Assembly (NCBI GenBank): GCA_020002185.1 | Contig: CM034532.1 | Location: 46,957,962-47,021,961 of the forward strand | Length of the DNA: 64,000 nt | Origin: Paraescarpia echinospica | Lineage: Eukaryota; Annelida; Polychaeta; Sabellida; Siboglinidae | Direction of reading: 5' to 3' | Shown: one piece after another, positions 57,713 through 64,000 of the stretch | How the letters are laid out: each line of letters starts with the position of its first letter | How positions within the stretch are numbered: the stretch's first letter is position 1 | The notes under the pieces: model-generated | The model's database searches: none | Seen by the model: the letters and a program-made list of their open reading frames with translations, nothing else | Told to the model about the DNA's origin: nothing | Program-made: the position numbers and the translations under genes

Positions 57713-60116
57713 CTAAAAACAACCCTGGCATGTGAATGTGTCATCGTCGAGTATTCCAAATTCTTCGCCGCATGATTCGTGGAACCATTCATCATATGGT
57801 TTGCACTGAATCCAGTCTTCATTTCGCTTGTGATCTGATGCGTCCCCGAAATCGACGCCACACTTATAACATGGGATTTTAAGCCGATGTTCCCTAACAG
57901 CTACTTTGTTCACACGAACACGTTTGGCCTTCGGTGGCTTCTTTTCAGTTTTGGAAGCGCTTCGAGGACTAGGTCCAGTTGCCATCAGACTCTGCTTGTA
58001 CGGCGAGCTCGTGATAATTTCGGCGTGAGCTATTTTTCGTCTCTTGCTGGCGCCTTCAGCCATCTTAGGCCTGGGAACGGCTGGTGAACAATTAATCAGT
58101 CGTTGAAACGATAGGCCTTTACCATCTGGATCGCAGTTCTCCTCGCGTGTATCAGCGGAAATGTGCACATCCATCTCAACGCTGCAAACAGTTACAAATT
58201 CAATTAGTAGGCTTTAAAGTGTGATTTATGTTAGGCCCTAATGGTACTTAGGCTACTTCTTATTTCATAGTAGTAAGCAACTGTTATTGTTATCGTCATT
58301 ACTGTTCGTTGACGTTACTTCCGTCGCCTTCATCGTTATTACGAAATAGGCATAACCGCCATATAAGCTTACAATGTTAACTTTATTTTTACCAAACTAC
58401 AAAAAATTATAATAAAAGACATATGCTACCTGATAACCTGGCAGAGACTAGGAAGGTCGCGCACTGCTGTGAAGCTCGGAGCAACTGACGAGTCACGCAC
58501 TGCTGTGAAGCTCGGAGCAACTGACGAGTCGCGAACTACTGTGAAGCTCGGAGCAACTGACGAGTCGCGCACTGCTGTGGAGCTCGGAGCAACTGATGAG
58601 TCACGCACTGCTGTGAAGCTCGGAGCAACTGACGAGTCGCGCACTGCTGTGAAGCTCGGAGCAACTGACGAATGCTGTGAAGCTCGGAGCACCTAACGAG
58701 TCGCGCGCTGCTGTGAAGCTCGGAGCAACTGACGAGTGGCGCGCTGCTGTAAAGCTCGGAGCAACTGACGTGTCGCGCACTGGAGTGGTGTTCAGCTGAG
58801 GAAGGAGTAGACCAGCAGCGGAATTTGGCGTGTCCGTCACATCGGCTGCGGCAAAATCAGCATCCGAAAAGATGTGCGGGTTGAGTGGGTTTATCCCACA
58901 CTTCCGGGAGCCACTGATCGCGTTACTCACCGTAGCAGCTTTGATGTAAGCCGACCCAAAGAGAGCTGCAATTTGAAACTCTGTGACCGACCGGCCAGAG
59001 TGCTGGCGCAGCCATGTGTGCACTTCTCTGTTGTAATTGACATTAACACTTTTGAACACGCTCACATCGAGTGGCTGAAGCCGGTGCGTGCTGTGGGGCG
59101 GCATTGATATAATTATGATGTTGTTTGTATTGGCCTTGTCGATCAGTCGAACATTCTTCGTGTGGCTGCTGTGGCCATCTAGGATGAGCAACACCTTTGA
59201 TGCTCGGTGGCTTGGCTGCACAACTTAAATGAAGTGGTCGATCTAGCAATCAAACAACTCAACGTTGATCCAACCACTTTTGTTTGCGTACCCAACAGTG
59301 CCAGGAGGCGACCCGTGAAGCAGTTCCGGCTTCATGCGAACCCTGGGGAAGATCATCATCGGTGGGATGTATGCGCCGGTTGCCGAAACACAAGCGACAA
59401 CTGTAACATTCTTTCCCCTCTCCGCACTGGTGATAGCCCCGATCCCTTTCTTCCCTTTCTTCGCCAGCACTTTCCCTGGCTTAAATGTGGCAAATAGTGT
59501 AACCAGATTCGTCCACGTTTAATATGTTGCCTTCGTGGATGACCTTCTTCCCATCCTCATTAAAGATGGTGGCTTGTAGAAGCTGCATGTACTGATCAAC
59601 CTTCGTTCTGTTAAAGCCGATGGCTCGCTGAATTGACGTTGGTTCGGGGATTCGCGGACTGATGTCTGGATGCCGTTTTAAGTAGCCTTTCAGCCAGTCC
59701 TTTCCAGCCTTTTGAGGTGTTTCCTTGAATTAATTTGTTATGTTCTTTGTTTCGCAGAATTTGAATACAAAGTGCCTCACATCATCTCGCGTCAAGCCGA
59801 AGAATTTGGCCTCCATTTCAAATATGGTGGCTTTCAGCTCTGTTTCTTGATGTATGGAGAGTACCGGTTTGCGGCCAAGACACTTGTGGACGCCCTCACC
59901 CGCACGTGCCTTCTCTAGATGCCGTCTCAGGGTTTGTTGCGGTACATTGTGCGCTTGGCTAGCTGATTTTTGTGATCGTTGATATATTAGTACGTCACGT
60001 ACGGCCGACTGCATGTCTGATAATGTCCATTTCACGCGTTCAACCTTCTTCTTCACATTAGGCATCTGATAAAAAAAGTGTGAGAGTTTATTATTGCAAG
60101 TTTTAAAGGGATTCAT
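57713..60116 (-). pseudogene. Pogo/Tigger-like transposase, right copy, inactivated
   Basis: Same layout as the left copy: helix-turn-helix (60116-59730), DDE core (LLILDGHSSHT near 59190), 12-residue repeats, intron, and a C-terminal exon (58174-57713) that is fully open for about 153 codons and shows KRRKIAHAEIITSSPYKQSL and the PHD-like finger CYKC...DEWFHESC...CQGC. One expected Cys of the finger is Tyr. Shared lesions: TAA at 59730-59732, frame break near 59480, TAG at 59243-59245, and the 8-bp deletion in the array. Confidence 0.9.
58454..58775. repeat. 36-bp coding minisatellite, about 9 units
   Basis: Same unit as 3899-4400 with fewer copies. Carries the same 8-bp deletion near its far end plus some private changes. 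Confidence 0.95.
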
Positions 60117-61403
60117 ATATATAGCAGCAGAAACTAATTGCTTCTGGGCAGTTTAGAAATATAGCCTATAATAAAACAGATAGCAATACCTCAAAAACTG
60201 GATAACTTTGTTAAAAAAAGTTTGCTGCTGCTATATGAACCCCTTTAAATATTGGATATACTACGAATTACCATTGGATAACAATTACTTTTGTTTTGAA
60301 TATAATTGTAGCCTCAAATGATTGCAACGCAGACTGGATATATATAGACCCTATATTTCACTTTCAAATATAGACTATAGAGTCAAACCAATCAATGGAA
60401 CTGATATTACCTAATCATGCAGCGTCACACTACGTTTATACCAATGTTTCTCGAATACCTTACGTATGACTATACTTTGTTTAAGAGCAACTTTAATAAA
60501 CGTTTAAAATATACCAGCCAATGTATATGAAGTATTCTCCTTTGTATGGTGTATGTGTGACAACGTTTGCAGCAGTAATTCATATGTCGAGTCTACGTGC
60601 AGAAATGACCGCACACAATCTCCTTCGCCCGCGCACGCACGCACGCACGCTCCCACGCACGCAAGCACGCATGTACGTACGTATATGTAGCTAAACAGGT
60701 ACGTCAGACACACAGGCCTATACACTCGGAGTCGAGTTGAAAATATATAATAGCTACTGAAGCCACAGCCGTGTAGCGATGTTCTCATGCGCAGCTGAGC
60801 GTTAAAATGTCGCCATTCCTACACCAACCGAACGTTGTAGCGTCAACAAAAAGAGGTGCACTCAAACTGCAACAAGATGAAGAAAAAACTCCGAATAGTA
60901 TTTTCCATCGTTAATTTAGATTACTGACCATCCTTTGTTAACACAGATTGTTGAACATACTTCGTCAATTAATTTTGTCCATCGTGAAGAAGGTTAGGTG
61001 ATATTTAAATTAGTCAGTCTAATAAAAAAGAGCATACTTTTACATTTGTCATATTTCTCGAAGAACCATTTTGGACCTTTTTGCCGAATTTTTACCGGAC
61101 CCGGACAAAAATAATTGAATAGTTGGATTATATATATATTACAAAAGCTAAATTAATTAGCATATCTGTGAACGTACCAGTATGTCGTAATGACTTGTTA
61201 GAGTCTGCACGAAATGAACGATAACGTCGATTTGAGGAGGCACATTTTAAATGTCCTCCACTTGGAGACTGTTTTTTCTCCAGGTTGTTAGCAGAGAACC
61301 TCACATGTCATGAAGACAGTATGAACGTCATACTGTCTTCGCACTACTGAAAGACAATAGAAGCAAAGACCACAGGCAGTGTTTATGCTTCCAGGCAGGC
61401 AAT

Positions 61404-62747
61404 TCAGTCTAACATAAGATCCAGATACTGTTTAACAAAGACCGGTAACGGGAGCTGTTGTATCCCGGCAGGCAGTGCCAGTATTTCCTTCAGCGTCCGC
61501 CTGATTGCACGGCGACACACATGCATGGGTTCAGCGGGCGAGTTGAGGCGGTATAGCGGTAACAGTGGTTGGTATAGTGGGGATATAAGCCGAACGCGAC
61601 TAGGTGGCAGCGGTCGGAAGGCGACGCGACGGAAGTGACGCGGTTCCCGACGGTGATGGCTAGCCGCCTGATGGAGCAACAGAAGTAGCGTAGGCACAGC
61701 TTTAGTTCGATATCCTTACGGTGCTGCTTCGTGAGGTCGCACGCCTGCCGATAGATGTTAGAGTTGTGCGTGCGCCAGAAGACAGCCGCGTTCAGCTTCG
61801 TCACGATTACGTAGAGAGGATGCTACAGGAAGAAACAGGAAACATGCAATGCTCTATTCAAAATCGATAATTCCGCAAAGAATAAGTAATAAATATTGCA
61901 TATGTGTTGTGTTTCACTGATAGAAGAAGTTTGAAAGCTGTCATGAATCGTTGGTATGCAATGACAGAATGCTAGAGCTGTTTCATAACTTGATATATTC
62001 ACACGATGCACACGTTAATATCATCGTTGGTGTGTAACTCAAAATAACCCCGTAATTTCCGGACCTCACCTGGAAGTAGAGGCTAATGATTTGATGAGCA
62101 TGCCCAGCTCGCATCGGGTCCGCGCCGTAGCGAAGAAGAAGCAACACGGCGGGGGCGTTGATTGAGTGACAAGCGAGGAGTAGTGGGGTACTAACCCTGC
62201 TCGAGAATATCGGCAACTCGACAAATGGCACCTTGGAGTAGTAACTTGTGTATGACGGTTGCTGGCAGTCGATGACGGGATACTCGCTCAGCTGAACCAG
62301 TACAACATGATGCTAGCTGCTTGCGACAATTAAGAAATACTCCAACACCTCCAGGTAGCGTTGACAGATCGTCCCGAACGTGTGCATGTTCTGGAAGAGA
62401 TATATGATCGGGTCGATGTCAAACGAGAATGTGAGCGGGTCGAGGAAGATATCGAAGCGATCGAGGCCTCCGTTGTAGAGTAACATCGACATTAGTATGT
62501 CCGCCAGCAGTTCCGGCTCGTCGTCAATGTTGTACTTCTGGCATATGTGCGCCGCTAGGACGATCACCGGATGTGTGGTGCACACGTGATCATCACTAGT
62601 TGCCGTTGTGGACGCTAGCTGTGACGTCGATTGAAACGGACGGCATCGCCAATCACTGTCGTTACAACTTTCTTGTAGTTGCCGCTTGTTTTTATGTAGC
62701 GATAAAGCGAGTTCTTGATCCGGCTCACTCGAACGCTCCGACGGGAG
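61404..62747 (-). pseudogene. Ankyrin/SOCS-box gene, right copy, broken
   Basis: Counterparts of the left exons at 62747-62325, 62261-62070 and 61822-61404. Exon 1's donor is GC (62324-62323) where the left copy has GT. In exon 3 one base is missing near 61557, so the frame leaves after HYTNHCY and the SOCS box is lost to an unrelated tail ending about 61490. Upstream parts stay open. GC donors can work, so the deletion is the decisive lesion. Confidence 0.85.
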
Positions 62748-63659
62748 CATTCCGGCCCCTTGAGACTGAGTAAATCTTCGAAGATGTTTGACGACATTTG
62801 AGGAGTCTCTATCTGCCAAACAAAGACAGGTCCTGCGGTTTGCTGACATCTGCACGCGGTGATAGTGCAGCGTGACGTCTTCATGCAAACGACAGCGCGC
62901 AAACGTAACGCTTTAATTGGTCATGGCGCTAAAAAACTAAGCAATCATACCATATCTTCTCTTGCATGTGATAAGTGTGAAGTCGCATTGTGTTATTATA
63001 TACCTCTATTTGTTTGTGGCTTTCAAGAAACGTTAATAGATGAGAGGATTTGACGTGTTTTATAGAACGCATTTAATTGCAATTAAATTATAATCAAAGT
63101 TAAAATAAGCTTATCCAATTATAATAAAAGTATGTTCGTAACTATATTTTAAATCCGTTGTAGGACGTATAGGAGCAGACTGTGACAATAAATGCTGGAG
63201 AGTCGATTTGTTTCTCGTAAGTTACCTTTGTTGAAAGAATCACAAAGCTGTCAATTTGTAATGCAGTTGGATGCACCAGTCGTTTGTAAAAGGTGTGCAC
63301 CGTTCGATTTTATCGGATACCACTAAACGGCGAGAACATTATAAAATTGACCTCAGCTATCTATCGCATGAATTGGATATATATATATATATAACTGCCC
63401 CGCCAGACATCGCCATTCGACACGGCTGAGGGCACGACGCATCTCGACATCCACACCGATTACAGTGTAACTAAAATTATCCTAAACATAACTGATTTCA
63501 ACCACAACTGCTTATAATAATAATCTTTTAATGAATAATAAAAAATTAGCTAACTTTTCATTCTCGTCGTCTGACTTGTTCCAATGATTACTTCAACTTC
63601 AACCATAGCTAACTAAAATAATACCTTATAATAATCTTAACCTAATTAATAAGGACATT

Positions 63660-64000
63660 TCACACTAACTATTTTTGTGTCACCATTTCCTCTGTCGGAG
63701 CTGGTAGACACCTCAAAACAAATGCTGCTGATCTTTTCAGAAAAATAGTCTGAAAATATACTCGCCATTTCAGCTTTTGACGTATGGGTAGGGAGTACAG
63801 TTCCCACTTTGCGATGCAGTAGACAGTTTACAATTCGGAACAGTCGTTGCTAGTTCTTGCCTGTATCACGGATTATGCTGGAATAGTAGGCAGATTTTGT
63901 TTGGGTAAGTAGTGCATTCACTCTTTTGCAGTGATCAGCGTACAATTGTCTATGCACCCTTAGTTTGGATTTTCTCCAGGATCTTTCTCTCTGCCGTTTC
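63660..64000 (-). mobile_element. Non-LTR remnant, right copy (cut by window end)
   Basis: Counterpart of 15560-15898: linker pieces such as MASIFS, SEKISSIC and KLRVHRQLYADHC on the minus strand. Confidence 0.8.

Larger units (their letters stand above)
54537..64000 (+). repeat. Right copy of the segmental duplication
   Basis: Matches 1-15898 in the same orientation, except for the missing 5963-12199 segment (junction at about 60336-60346 with a short ATATATATAG filler), fewer 36-bp units, and small indels, including an extra 27 bp near 57173-57199. Runs off the window end. Confidence 0.93.

Overview
The window is nuclear DNA of an animal. It has spliced genes with GT-AG introns, an adaptor-complex gene of the AP-3 delta family, an ankyrin/SOCS-box gene, and many mobile elements (P superfamily, pogo/Tigger, CR1-like and other non-LTR retrotransposons, a Penelope-like remnant, a tyrosine-recombinase element). 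The repeat style suggests a marine invertebrate, perhaps a mollusc or other lophotrochozoan. I cannot name the species.

Layout. Positions 1-15.9 kb and 54.5-64.0 kb are two direct copies of one segment. Each holds a dead pogo/Tigger-like transposase with an internal 36-bp coding minisatellite, an ankyrin/SOCS-box gene on the minus strand, and the start of a non-LTR retrotransposon remnant. The left copy has 6.2 kb absent from the right copy. Inside it is a complete 5,756-bp P-superfamily transposon (56-bp terminal inverted repeats, 8-bp target duplication) that carries a spliced transposase and, convergent to it, a separate spliced gene for a PHD-type zinc finger protein. The ankyrin/SOCS gene reads intact in the left copy. 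In the right copy it is broken by a 1-bp deletion, and one splice donor is changed.

16-25 kb holds retrotransposon remnants, an 0.82-kb inverted repeat pair 2.7 kb apart, and between its arms three candidate minus-strand exons of a Cache-domain protein next to a 21-bp minisatellite.

25.3-47.7 kb is one large minus-strand locus: the C-terminal two thirds of AP-3 complex subunit delta in about 17 recognisable exons. Introns hold a CR1-like element (containing a 1000-N assembly gap), other LINE fragments and several tandem arrays. The locus has premature stops, frame breaks, at least one missing exon, a triplicated exon and no N-terminal exons, so it is probably a decaying copy unless the assembly is poor.

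49.2-52.8 kb is a nested structure: a CR1-like 3' end split by a 3.1-kb tyrosine-recombinase element with a 17-bp target duplication and 312-bp internal direct repeats.

The most striking pattern is that several tandem arrays are built from, or begin at, splice junctions. A 58-bp array (about 28 units) repeats an exon end plus its 5' splice site. A 22-30 bp array repeats a 3' splice site. A whole 86-nt exon is triplicated with 8-nt GT...AG spacers. Two other arrays abut 5' splice sites.
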